DNA from: Burkholderia sp. IMCC1007
Lineage (GTDB): Bacteria; Pseudomonadota; Gammaproteobacteria; Burkholderiales; Burkholderiaceae
Length of the DNA stretch: 64,000 nucleotides
NCBI RefSeq assembly: GCF_027257875.1
Contig: NZ_JAPVQY010000004.1
Coordinates: 1-64,000, forward strand
Direction: 5' to 3'
Shown here piece after piece: positions 19,154 to 27,761 of this stretch. Position 1 is the stretch's first letter. Each line of letters starts with the position of its first letter. The notes below the pieces were generated by a model. It did no database searches, was not told where the DNA came from, and saw only the letters and a program-made list of their open reading frames with translations. The position numbers and the translations under genes are program-made.

Positions 19154-20153
19154 GGATCACCTCGTCCGGAGTAAAGCGGCATTGCGACGATCGCCCGTCG
19201 GCGAACCGGATCGGCTGCGGCAGTTCCTGCGCGCAACGATCGATCGAGACCGGGCAGCGCGGATGGAACGGACAGCCCGACGGCATCGTGTGCGGCGTCG
19301 GCGGCGCGCCGGCGATCGCCCGCAGCGCCTGGCCCGGCCGGTCGAGGCGCGGCATTGCCTTCAGCAGCGCGCGCGTGTACGGATGGGCCGGCTCGTCGAA
19401 CACGTCGACGACCGGACCGGTCTCGACGGCACGCCCCGCGTACATCACCAGCATCCGGTCCGCCATCCGCGCGACGACGCCCATGTCGTGCGTGACGATC
19501 AGCACCGCCATCCCGAGTTCGCTTTTCAGGCGCATCAGCAGTTGCAGGATTTGCGCCTTGATCGTCGCGTCGAGCGCGGTGGTCGGCTCGTCGGCGATCA
19601 GGATGTCGGGCTCGAGCGCGAGCGCCATCGCGATCAGCGCGCGCTGGCGCATGCCGCCCGAGAACTCGTGCGGATAGCGATGCGCGCGCTCTTCCGGCGA
19701 CGGGATGCCGGTCAGCGTCAGCAGTTCGACCGCACGCTGCATCGCCGCGCGGCGCGACACGCCGCGATGCACCATCAGCGTCTCGGCGATCTGGAAGCCG
19801 ACCGTCGTGCACGGATTGAGCGCGGCGAGCGCGTCCTGGCTGATCAGCGCCATGCGCTCGCCGCCCAGGCGCCGGCGAGCGGCCGCGCCGAGCGTGTGAA
19901 TCGGCTGGCCGGCCAGCAGGATCCGGCCGTCGGTGCGCGCATTGCCGGGCAGCAGGCCCATCACGGCCTGCGCCATCGTCGACTTGCCGGAGCCGGATTC
20001 GCCGATCACCGCGAACACCTCGCCGCTGCCGACCGAAAACGACAGATCGCGCACCACCTGCACGCTGTCGGCGCCGAGCCCGAACGACACGTTCAGGCCG
20101 GCGACTTCGAGCACCGGCGTGCCGGCCGGGCAACGTGGCTTGGACGCGTTCAT
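19137..20153 (-). CDS. Oligopeptide/dipeptide ABC transporter ATP-binding protein, DppD/OppD type
   Basis: A 338-aa ATPase partner of DppF. Walker A is GESGSGKST (about residue 48), the signature is FSGGMRQRALIAMAL, and Walker B is ILIADEPTTALDA. The C-terminal oligo-HPY extension contains GCPFHPRCPVSIDRC. The start at 20153 overlaps the stop of the binding-protein gene as ATGA. A long in-frame extension upstream is only shadow sequence inside that gene. Confidence 0.92.
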   Translation of the reverse strand: MNASKPRCPAGTPVLEVAGLNVSFGLGADSVQVVRDLSFSVGSGEVFAVIGESGSGKSTMAQAVMGLLPGNARTDGRILLAGQPIHTLGAAARRRLGGERMALISQDALAALNPCTTVGFQIAETLMVHRGVSRRAAMQRAVELLTLTGIPSPEERAHRYPHEFSGGMRQRALIAMALALEPDILIADEPTTALDATIKAQILQLLMRLKSELGMAVLIVTHDMGVVARMADRMLVMYAGRAVETGPVVDVFDEPAHPYTRALLKAMPRLDRPGQALRAIAGAPPTPHTMPSGCPFHPRCPVSIDRCAQELPQPIRFADGRSSQCRFTPDEVIHAERA

Positions 20154-21712
20154 TTTGCGGAAACCTTGACCGTGGCGAGGTCGAAGTTGTCGCCGAAGCG
20201 CGCATCCCACTGCAGCCGCCTCGAGAATCCGTAGATCGACGCGGCCTGCCAGACCGCGGCGACGTAATAGCGATCGTGCACGAGCTTCTGCGCGGCCTTC
20301 CAGTCGTCGGCGCGCTTCGCGTCGTCCATCTCGCCGGCGGCTTGGGCGGCGAGCCGGTCGAACTCGGGGTCGTTGGTCACGCTCAGCGGCGAGCGCGAAT
20401 TGAGGAACGAGTTCATCTTGCTCGCATCGCCTTCGCCGAAATCCCAGCCGATGATGTAGAACGGGCCGCCGCTCTTCGTCTGCATCAGCCCGATCAGCCG
20501 GCCCCACTCCATTACCTGCGGCTGGATCCGGAAGCCGGTCGAGTTCAGCTGCGCGTTGATCGCCTGGTAGATCTCGCGGTCGTTCACATAGCGGCCGTCG
20601 GACGTGTAGGTCTTCAGCTCGATGGCCTTGCCGCCCAGCAACGTCTTCGCATCCTTGCGGTCGGTCGGATACGGCTTGATCGACTTGTCGAACTGCACGA
20701 CGGTCGGCGCGAGCGGAACGGCGAGCACGCGGCCGTACTTGCCGAGCACGTGCGTGACGATGTTGTTGATGTCGAGCGATTCGACGAAGGCCTTGCGCAC
20801 GTTGATGTCGTTGAACGGCGGACGGCGCGAATCGAGCAGCAGCGTGTGCACGAGCCCGTCCGTGCTGGTGATCACCTTCGCGTTCTGCGCCTTGTCGATG
20901 CGATCGACGTCGGCGATCGGCACGCGCTGGATGATGTCGACCTCGCCCTGCAGCAGCGCGTTCACGCGCGTGCCGTTTTCCGGGACGAAGGTGAAGCGCC
21001 CGCTCGTCGCATCGGGCTTCGTCCCCCAGTAGGCGGCGTTGCGCTCGAGCGTGATCGAGCTGCCCTTGTGCCATTCCGCGAGCTTGTACGGGCCCGAACC
21101 GAGCGGCTTGTCGTTGACTTCCTGCTGGCTGTGCGCCTCGAAATAGTGCTTGGGCACGATGAACACGCGACCGCTGCCGCCGATCGGCTGCATGCGCCGC
21201 GGCAGCAGCGGGTCGGGCGTCTTGGTGCGGATCTGCACGGTCGACGGATCGGCGACGATCACCTCCGCGATCGACGCGAGCTGCGATGCGTGCGGGGAAT
21301 TCGTCGCGGGATCAAGGATGCGATCGATCGAATACTTGACGTCGGCCGCGGTGAGCGGCTTGCCGTCCTGGAACCGGACGTCGTTGCGCAGCTTGAATTC
21401 CCACAGCGTCGGCTCCTTCAGCGTGTACGACGTCGCGAGGTTCGGCAGCAGCTTGCCGGTCTTCGGATCGAGCGCGAGCAGCGTTTCGTAGATCTGACTG
21501 ATGATCGCCAGGTCGGGGCCGTTCGCGGTGCGCGCCGGGTCGAGCTGATCGATGCCGCCCGACAGCGCGATGCGCAGGTCGGTGGCCGCGGCCATCGCCG
21601 GCTGCACCGTCAGCGCGCCGCACGACACTGCGAGCGCGACACCCAGCGAGCGGCACGCATGCAGCGCGACCGTCCGCAACGATCGTTTCCCGACCAAGTC
21701 TCCGGTTTTCAT
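20150..21712 (-). CDS. ABC transporter substrate-binding protein, family 5 (peptide/nickel type)
   Basis: A 520-aa periplasmic protein with a long signal peptide ending near AMA-AATDL (about residue 41). The mature region has the family-5 pattern: LDPARTANGPDLAIISQIYETLL, WEFKLRNDVRFQDGKPLTAADVKYSI, and KPLGSGPYKLAEW. Family 5 binds peptides, opines, sugars or heme rather than a single ligand class. Here it is co-transcribed with crotonases and an acyl-CoA ligase, so a carboxylic acid or amide is as likely as a peptide. The leader between the DppC-type gene and this start is 49 bp, the only sizeable gap in the operon. Confidence 0.92.
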   Translation of the reverse strand: MKTGDLVGKRSLRTVALHACRSLGVALAVSCGALTVQPAMAAATDLRIALSGGIDQLDPARTANGPDLAIISQIYETLLALDPKTGKLLPNLATSYTLKEPTLWEFKLRNDVRFQDGKPLTAADVKYSIDRILDPATNSPHASQLASIAEVIVADPSTVQIRTKTPDPLLPRRMQPIGGSGRVFIVPKHYFEAHSQQEVNDKPLGSGPYKLAEWHKGSSITLERNAAYWGTKPDATSGRFTFVPENGTRVNALLQGEVDIIQRVPIADVDRIDKAQNAKVITSTDGLVHTLLLDSRRPPFNDINVRKAFVESLDINNIVTHVLGKYGRVLAVPLAPTVVQFDKSIKPYPTDRKDAKTLLGGKAIELKTYTSDGRYVNDREIYQAINAQLNSTGFRIQPQVMEWGRLIGLMQTKSGGPFYIIGWDFGEGDASKMNSFLNSRSPLSVTNDPEFDRLAAQAAGEMDDAKRADDWKAAQKLVHDRYYVAAVWQAASIYGFSRRLQWDARFGDNFDLATVKVSAK

Positions 21713-21761
21713 GGGCTGTCCCTTCGAGTTGAACTGCGTGGTGGTTGAGGACGCGGCGGCT

Positions 21762-22652
21762 CTAGCGCCGGTTCAGTTTGGGATCGGATGCGTCGCGCAA
21801 CTGCTCGCCGAGCACGTTGATCGACAGCACCAGCAGGAAAATGCACGAACCGGGGAAGACGGTGAGCCACCAGGCGGTCTCCATGTAGTCGCGCCCTTCG
21901 CTCAGCATGCGTCCCCAGGTCGGCGAGTCCGTCGGCACGCCGAGCCCGACGAAGCTCAGCCCGCTTTCCATCACGATCGCGGTGCCGAACGCGAAGGTCG
22001 CGAGCACCAGCACGTTCGGCAGCACGTTGGGCAGGATGTGCCGGAACAGCACGCGTGCCAGGCTGCCGCGCATCACGAGCACGGCCTCGACGTATTCGAG
22101 CTGCCGGATCTGACTCGTATCCGAATACGTGACGCGTGCGAACGGCACCCAGCTGCCGAGCGCGATGACCGCGACCACGAGCGGCACGCTCGGGCTCAGG
22201 ATGCCGACGATCGTGATCGCGAGCAGGAAGAACGGAAACGACAACTGGATGTTCGACAGGTACATCAGCAGAACGGCGAAGCGTCCGCCGCGATAGCCGG
22301 CGAGGATGCCCGCGCCGATGCCGAGCGCCGCCGCGAGCGACACCGACGCGAGCGACACGAACAGCGCGGGCCGCGCGCCCATGATCAGCAGCGACAGCAC
22401 GTCGCGGCCGAGCGCATCGGTGCCGAACCAGTAGCGTCCGTCCGCGCCCATCGTGCCGGGCGGCAGCAGCCGGGCGCCGAGATCCTGCAGCGTCGGGTCG
22501 AACGGCGCGAGCGCGTCGCCGGCGCACGCCGCGATCAGCATCGCGAGCATGAAAGCCGCGCACAGCGTCATCAGCGCCGGCTGCCGTGCGATGCCGCGGC
22601 TGACGCGCCGCCACGCCGATGCGGACAAAGCGGAAGTGGTCGATAGCATCAT
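21762..22652 (-). CDS. ABC transporter permease, DppC/OppC type
   Basis: A 296-aa inner-membrane permease with an N-terminal helix, the OppC-N-like segment APFDPTLQDLGARLLPPG and FGTDALGRDVLSLLIMGAR, then about five further helices. The EAA-type loop for ATPase contact is around YVEAVLVMRGSLARVLFRHILPN. It overlaps the DppB-type gene by four bases. Confidence 0.92.
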   Translation of the reverse strand: MMLSTTSALSASAWRRVSRGIARQPALMTLCAAFMLAMLIAACAGDALAPFDPTLQDLGARLLPPGTMGADGRYWFGTDALGRDVLSLLIMGARPALFVSLASVSLAAALGIGAGILAGYRGGRFAVLLMYLSNIQLSFPFFLLAITIVGILSPSVPLVVAVIALGSWVPFARVTYSDTSQIRQLEYVEAVLVMRGSLARVLFRHILPNVLPNVLVLATFAFGTAIVMESGLSFVGLGVPTDSPTWGRMLSEGRDYMETAWWLTVFPGSCIFLLVLSINVLGEQLRDASDPKLNRR

Positions 22653-23566
22653 GTCTGCCTCAGTCTCGGGTTGACGATCCGGATCACGATCTCGACGGCC
22701 ACGGTGATCACCGCGAAAATCACCGCGACATACGCGACGACGCCCTGGATGATCGGGAAGTCGCGACGCTGGATCGATTCGATCGCGAGCCGCCCGATAC
22801 CGGGCCAGGAAAACACCGTTTCGGTCAGCACCGCGCCGCCGAACAGCGTGCCGATCTCGAGCGCGATGAGCGCGAGCACCGGCACGATCCCGTTGCGCAT
22901 CACCGTGCGGAAGATCACGCGCCGCTCCGGCATGCCTTTCGCGCGCGCCGCGTTGACGTAGCTGGCCGGCAGCACTTCGAGCATCGACGAGCGCGTGAGC
23001 CGCGTGACGCCCGGAAACACATACAGCGCGAGCGTGAGCGCCGGCAGCACCAGATGGCGCCAGCCGCCGATCCCGTAGGTCGGCAGCCAGCCGAAGCCGA
23101 CCGCGAACACCTGGATCATCAGCAGGCCCATCCAGAACGACGGCACCGACGCGCCCGCGACGCTCGCCACCTGCACCGCGCGGTCGAGCCAGCCGCCGCG
23201 CCGCGTCGCCGCCAACACGCCGAGCGGGATCGCCAGCCCCAGTGCAATCGCGAGCGCGGTGGTCGCGAGCAGCGCCGTGTTCGGCAGGCGGCGCATGATG
23301 ATCGACGTCACCGTGTCGCCGTCGAAGTACGAGTTGCCGAATTCGCCGTGCGCGGCCCCCTCCATGTAGCTCAGGTACTGCGCGGGCACCGGCTTGTCGA
23401 GCCCGAGCTGCTTTTGCAGCGCAACGCGTTGCTCGACGCTCGCGTCCTGCGGCAGGATCTGCGCGGTCGGATCGCCGCTCAGCCGCACCATGAAGAACGT
23501 CAGCGTGATCGCCGTGACGACCACGGCGATGCCGAGCACGACCTGTCTGGCGATCAGGTTGAGCAT
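22649..23566 (-). CDS. ABC transporter permease, DppB/OppB type
   Basis: A 305-aa inner-membrane permease with about six helices. Typical DppB segments are a first helix followed by FFMVRLSGDPTAQILPQDAS, the loop YVNAARAKGMPERRVIFRTVMRN contacting the ATPase, and GGAVLTETVFSWPGIGRL near the end. The gap to the crotonase gene upstream is only 4 bp. It heterodimerises with the following DppC-type protein. Confidence 0.92.
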   Translation of the reverse strand: MLNLIARQVVLGIAVVVTAITLTFFMVRLSGDPTAQILPQDASVEQRVALQKQLGLDKPVPAQYLSYMEGAAHGEFGNSYFDGDTVTSIIMRRLPNTALLATTALAIALGLAIPLGVLAATRRGGWLDRAVQVASVAGASVPSFWMGLLMIQVFAVGFGWLPTYGIGGWRHLVLPALTLALYVFPGVTRLTRSSMLEVLPASYVNAARAKGMPERRVIFRTVMRNGIVPVLALIALEIGTLFGGAVLTETVFSWPGIGRLAIESIQRRDFPIIQGVVAYVAVIFAVITVAVEIVIRIVNPRLRQT

Positions 23567-23570
23567 GGCG

Positions 23571-24395
23571 TCAGCTCCGTCCGGATGCCTTGGCGGCGTA
23601 GTACTCCGTGCGCCACTGGATGCCCGCGCTCGGCCCCTGCTCCTTCACGCGGCGCGCGAATTCCCCGCGCGCGTCGTCGTCCATCATCGACAGGTAGGCC
23701 GCCGCCTCCACCCAGCCGTCGATATGCGCGGCCATCCCCTGGGCCTCGTACGCGCGATTGATGCCGACCTTGTTGATCGCCACCGCCGACGGCGGCAAGC
23801 GCAGCAGCGTCTGCGTCAGCGCGTCGACGGCCGCATCGAGCCCGTCGTCCGGCACCACGCTGCTGACGATGCCCATCCGCAACGCTTCGGCCGCGCTGAA
23901 CTGGCGGCCGGTCAGCAGGATGTCCTTCGCGACCTTGTGATTGACGAGCCACGGCACCATCATGAAGGCCGGCCCCTCGCCGAACAGGATCTCGGGTTCG
24001 CCGAGCCGGCAGCTTTCGGTCGCGATCGTGAAGTCGCACGGCAGCACCAGTTCGAACGCGCCGCCCATGCAGTAACCGTGAATCGCCGCGATCACCGGTT
24101 TCTTGCAACGCCACACGGCCCAGCGCGCGCGGTTCGCGATGTCGTGAATCGAATGCAGCTTGTCCTCGAGCGAGTGGTCGCTCATCTGCAGCGACAGGTC
24201 GAAGCCCGCGGAGAACGCGCGGCCGTTGCCGCGCAGCACGATCGCGCGGCACGCGGGATCGGCACTCGCCTCGGTCACGCGCTCGCCGATGAACGCATAA
24301 ATGTCCGGCGTGATCGCGTTGAGTTTTTCCGGGCGGTTGAACGTGATCGTCAGCACGTTGTCGCGCAGCTCGGTGAGTGGCATCGGGATATTCAC
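23571..24395 (-). CDS. Enoyl-CoA hydratase/isomerase (crotonase) family protein, GTG start
   Basis: A 274-aa crotonase-fold enzyme acting on an acyl-CoA thioester. Oxyanion-hole segments are GNGRAFSAGFDLSL (about 58-71) and GYCMGGAFELVLP (about 107-119). EPEILFGEGPAFM carries the first catalytic Glu position. The start is GTG at 24395 rather than the ATG four codons later: AAGGAG lies about 6 nt upstream of GTG, and the GTGA overlap with the acyl-CoA ligase stop is typical of coupling. It probably processes the CoA ester made by that ligase. Confidence 0.9.
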   Translation of the reverse strand: MNIPMPLTELRDNVLTITFNRPEKLNAITPDIYAFIGERVTEASADPACRAIVLRGNGRAFSAGFDLSLQMSDHSLEDKLHSIHDIANRARWAVWRCKKPVIAAIHGYCMGGAFELVLPCDFTIATESCRLGEPEILFGEGPAFMMVPWLVNHKVAKDILLTGRQFSAAEALRMGIVSSVVPDDGLDAAVDALTQTLLRLPPSAVAINKVGINRAYEAQGMAAHIDGWVEAAAYLSMMDDDARGEFARRVKEQGPSAGIQWRTEYYAAKASGRS

Positions 24396-26536
24396 GTCGG
24401 CTCCTTGTCGTTGACGGCGATGGCGGCATCGACGGGAACGAGGTCCCGGCCGACCACCATCACGGGGTTGCATTCGATGCTGTCGATCGCCTGATCGGAC
24501 CGCAGCGCGGCGTCGAGCTGGTTGAGCAGCCCGGCCAGCGCAACGGTGGAAACGGCCGGTTCGCCGCGGAACGGGCCCCACGCGGCGGCGCTCGTGAGGC
24601 GCGCCAGCGCGCGCGCCACGCGCTCCGGCGTCGCGGGCAGCAGCACCACGGCGACGTCGTCGAGCGCTTCGGTCAGCACGCCGCCCAGGCCGATCAGCCC
24701 GAGCGACGCGAGCGACACGTCGCGCCGCACGCCGACGATCAACTCGCGGCGGCGGCCGAAATCGCGCGTCACCGTGAAACCGGCGAGCGCGCGCGGGCCG
24801 AGCGCCTGCGCGACGGATGCCGCGATCGCGTGCGCCGCCTCGCGCACGCCGTCCGCGCTGCCGACGCCGGTCCGCACGCCGCCGACGTCGCTCTTGTGCG
24901 CGACGCCCGGCAGGATCGCCTTCACGACGACCGGATAGCCGAGCCGCCCGGCCTGTTCGGCGGCCGCGTGGGGTGTGTCGGCCGTGAGCACGTCGGGCAG
25001 CGTCACGTCGTAGCGGGCGAGCAGCCGGTACGCGTCGACTTCCGACGCGTACGCGTGCGGCGCCGATGCCGGCGCGGCAGCCGCACGGGCTGCCGCCGCG
25101 CGCCGCGGCGCGGCTTCGCCGGCCCGCGCGAGGAAGCGGCCGCGTTGGCGCAGCGCCGCGAGCGCGACGCCGACCGACTCGATCGATTCGAGGCACGGCA
25201 CGCCGGATGCCCGCATCGCGGTGAACGACGGATGCACGCGGTCCGCATACGGCGTGTAGAACAGCAACGGCTTGCCGAGCTTCGCCTGCAGCGCACCGAG
25301 CAACGGTGCGGCGCTGACGTAGTCGTGCGGGCTGTCCGGGTCGAGCGCGCCGCCCTTCCACAGCCCGTACAACCCGTAATTGACGGCCGCGCTGAACGAC
25401 GGGCACGCGTTCATCACGAGTTCGGTCAACGACGAGAACAGGCTCGGGTCGCGGATGTACGCGCCGGTCATGTCGACCGGATTGCGCTTCGGCGCCCACG
25501 CGGGCAACAGGCCGGACAGCGTGTCGACGAGCGGCGCCGGAAACGCCGGCACGCGCAGCCCGACCGCTTCGACCTCGTCGGTGCAGACGATCGAGTGGCC
25601 GCCGCCCGAGCCGACGATCGCGACGTCGTCGCCGGTCATCGGCGGACACCGCATCAACGCTTCGGCCGCCGGCAGCAGATGCTCGAGTTCGCGCACCTCG
25701 ATCACGCCGGCTTCCTCGAACAGCGCGCGATACACGCGCTCGGACGACGACAGCGACGCCGTGTGCGATTGCGCGGCGCGCTGCCCGGCCGACGCGCGCC
25801 CGCCCTTCAGCACGACGATCGGCTTCGTGCGCGACACGCGTGCACAGGTCTCGAAGAACGCATCGCCGCTGCCCGGACGCAGACCCTCGAGGTAGATCGC
25901 GATCACGCGCGTGTCGTTGTCCTGCCCGAGATAGTCGATGTACTCGTGCATCGGAATGTCGGCCTGGTTGCCGAAGCCGGCGAAGCACGAAAAGCCGAGA
26001 TCGTGCTTGCGCGCCTGATCCCACAGCGTGACCGCGACGTTGCCGCTTTGCGATACCAGCGCGACGTTGCCGATCGGCAGCGGCGAGATCTCCGTCAGGT
26101 TCAGCCCGACGTGGAGATTGAACAGCCCCATGCAGTTCGGCCCGACGATGCGCATCCCGTGCGCATTGCAGGCCCGCACCATGTCGGCCTGCATCTGCTC
26201 GCCGGCCGCGCCCATCTCGGCGAAGCCCGCGGTAAACACCACCGCGAACGCGGCGCCGCGCGCGGCCACCGCTTCGAGCACCGCCGGCGTTTGCGCGGGG
26301 CCGAGCAGGTTGACCGCGACGTCGATGTCGGGCGGAAGCTCGGCCGGATCGGTGTGGATCGTCAGGCCGTCGAGCTCGCCGGCCTGGCGGCCGAGCAGCG
26401 AGATGCGGCCGGCGAAGCCGGCGTCGATCAGCGCGCGCAGGAACGTGTAGCCCAGCTTCCCGGTGTCGCGGGACACGCCGAGCAGCGCGACGTGGCGCGG
26501 CCGGAACAGGCGGTGCAGAGGATGAGTCGTGCTCAT
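24392..26536 (-). CDS. ADP-forming acyl-CoA synthetase (acetate-CoA ligase family)
   Basis: A 714-aa fused NDP-forming acyl-CoA ligase. Domain order: CoA-binding Rossmann domain (about 8-105, VALLGVSRDTGKLGYTFLRAL), succinyl-CoA-ligase-like flavodoxin domains (about 150-460, with the putative phospho-histidine in VGSGGGHSIVCTDEVE), an Ala/Arg-rich linker, then an ATP-grasp domain (about 490-714, GYPVVVKAILPGVAHKSDVGGV). It converts a carboxylic acid, ATP and CoA to acyl-CoA, ADP and phosphate. It lies between the two crotonase genes. The start at 26536 leaves a 7-bp gap after the upstream crotonase. Confidence 0.9.
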   Translation of the reverse strand: MSTTHPLHRLFRPRHVALLGVSRDTGKLGYTFLRALIDAGFAGRISLLGRQAGELDGLTIHTDPAELPPDIDVAVNLLGPAQTPAVLEAVAARGAAFAVVFTAGFAEMGAAGEQMQADMVRACNAHGMRIVGPNCMGLFNLHVGLNLTEISPLPIGNVALVSQSGNVAVTLWDQARKHDLGFSCFAGFGNQADIPMHEYIDYLGQDNDTRVIAIYLEGLRPGSGDAFFETCARVSRTKPIVVLKGGRASAGQRAAQSHTASLSSSERVYRALFEEAGVIEVRELEHLLPAAEALMRCPPMTGDDVAIVGSGGGHSIVCTDEVEAVGLRVPAFPAPLVDTLSGLLPAWAPKRNPVDMTGAYIRDPSLFSSLTELVMNACPSFSAAVNYGLYGLWKGGALDPDSPHDYVSAAPLLGALQAKLGKPLLFYTPYADRVHPSFTAMRASGVPCLESIESVGVALAALRQRGRFLARAGEAAPRRAAAARAAAAPASAPHAYASEVDAYRLLARYDVTLPDVLTADTPHAAAEQAGRLGYPVVVKAILPGVAHKSDVGGVRTGVGSADGVREAAHAIAASVAQALGPRALAGFTVTRDFGRRRELIVGVRRDVSLASLGLIGLGGVLTEALDDVAVVLLPATPERVARALARLTSAAAWGPFRGEPAVSTVALAGLLNQLDAALRSDQAIDSIECNPVMVVGRDLVPVDAAIAVNDKEPT

Positions 26537-26543
26537 GTTCGGA

Positions 26544-27347
26544 TCAGGCTCCAGAATGATCGGACGACGAATGAACGGATGCGCCCGCATCGGCGAAACG
26601 CGGCGCGCGCTTTTCCAGGAAGGCCGCGATCCCCTCGCGGGCATCGGCGCCTCGATGCAGGCGCAGCGCGGTCTCGGCTTCGTAACGTTCGGCCCTGATG
26701 CTGCCTTCGCGCAGGCCGAGATTGAATCCGGATTTCACCGCCTGCACGACCGCGGGCGAACGCGACGCGATCAGTTCGGCGAGCGCGAGCGCTTCGGCCA
26801 GCGCCTCACCGCGCGGCACCAGGCGCGACACCAGCTCGCATCGCGCGGCGTCGTCGGCCGACATGGGGTTTGCGGTCAGCATCATTTCGAGTGCGCGGGC
26901 CGGTGCGATCAGCTGCGGCAGCCGGTACAGCTGGCCGCCTTCGGGCAGGATGCCCAGGCGCGCGCCCGGCGAGCCGAACACCGCGTTCGCGGCGGCAATG
27001 CGCAGGTCGCACGACAGCGCGAGCATGAAGCCCGCGGCCCAGCAGTGTCCGTTGATCGCGGCGATCACCGGCTTGCGCATGGTCAGCGGCCGCACGAACG
27101 GCGCCTCGCCGACCGTGCTGCGCGCATGCGCGCCCGACGCCAGCTCGTTCAGGTCATGCCCGCTCGAGAACGCCAGGTCGCCCGCGCCCGTGACGACCAC
27201 GACGCGTATGCGCGGATCGGCTTCGGCGTCGTCGAATGCGGCGAGCAGTGCCACCGACATCGCTTCGTCGAACGCATTGCGGATGCGCTCGTTGCAAATG
27301 GTCAGGACGCGCACCGCATCGCGCGTTTCCACCCGGATCTCACCCAT
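26544..27347 (-). CDS. Enoyl-CoA hydratase/isomerase (crotonase) family protein, first gene of the Dpp/CoA operon
   Basis: A 267-aa crotonase. Oxyanion-hole elements are GAGDLAFSSGHDLNEL and GHCWAAGFMLALSCDLR; the second has Ala-Ala where GG is usual. FGSPGARLGILPEGGQLYRL follows, with Glu in the second catalytic region. The start at 27347 (MGEIRV) is preferred over an ATG six codons upstream because GGAG lies upstream of it. It opens an operon running to 18137 and is divergent from the LysR gene at 27762. It differs clearly from the second crotonase, so the two probably catalyse different steps. Confidence 0.88.
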   Translation of the reverse strand: MGEIRVETRDAVRVLTICNERIRNAFDEAMSVALLAAFDDAEADPRIRVVVVTGAGDLAFSSGHDLNELASGAHARSTVGEAPFVRPLTMRKPVIAAINGHCWAAGFMLALSCDLRIAAANAVFGSPGARLGILPEGGQLYRLPQLIAPARALEMMLTANPMSADDAARCELVSRLVPRGEALAEALALAELIASRSPAVVQAVKSGFNLGLREGSIRAERYEAETALRLHRGADAREGIAAFLEKRAPRFADAGASVHSSSDHSGA

Positions 27348-27761
27348 GGATCTCGTGCTCCACATGAAAATGAACTATCTGTTCGATTTCGTACTTGATG
27401 TGTTTTTATGAATCTTATGTACGGAAATCGCGGGTTTCCATGAGCGTTAACCCGCCTGCGTCGCGCGGCGATGCCGGGCGCGCGCACGGGCGCACGGTGC
27501 GACGCCGTGGATGACGGAACTGCCGGATAGGGAATCGGCGCGATTTGCTGCGGCGCCGCAGCGCTTGCGTGCGCATCGGTCGTGCCTGCTGCGCGAACGC
27601 GACTGCGACTGCGACTGCGTTGCGCAACCCATGCACACAGTCGACCGACGAATCGAAGCGGCGCGTTCCGCACGCGCACGACATCGCGACAACTTAGTCT
27701 TACTGACAATATTCGACCGACCAAACCGGCTATAATGCGCGCTTTCGGTTTGGTCGTTGCC
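27348..27761. other. Divergent promoter region between the Dpp/CoA operon and its LysR gene
   Basis: No gene is supported. The left part is AT-richer (27366-27420) and probably contains the operon promoter. The right part contains the LysR promoter dyad. In between is a repetitive gactgcgactgcgactgc triplet stretch at about 27600-27618. Confidence 0.5.
27718..27756. promoter_or_regulatory. Long perfect dyad around the -10 element of the LysR gene
   Basis: CGACCAAACCG (27718-27728) and CGGTTTGGTCG (27746-27756) are perfect 11-bp inverted repeats separated by 17 bp. The spacer contains a consensus TATAAT (27731-27736). The arrangement suggests a repressor or autoregulation site. It also shows that the ATG at 27735 lies within the promoter, so translation starts at 27762. 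Confidence 0.65.

Noticed and set aside
20154-21074. Apparent N-terminal fusion to the DppD-type ATPase
   Set aside because: The extension lies entirely inside the binding-protein gene in another frame and lacks homology; ATG at 20153 with ATGA overlap is the natural start.
24377-26698. A 773-codon plus-strand frame opposite the acyl-CoA ligase
   Set aside because: No start signal and no recognisable domain; the minus-strand gene is complete.
27600-27618. Short gactgc repeat
   Set aside because: Only three units; too short to call a functional repeat.
27735-27761. Upstream ATG as start of the LysR gene
   Set aside because: It overlaps the consensus TATAAT element and lies inside the promoter dyad.
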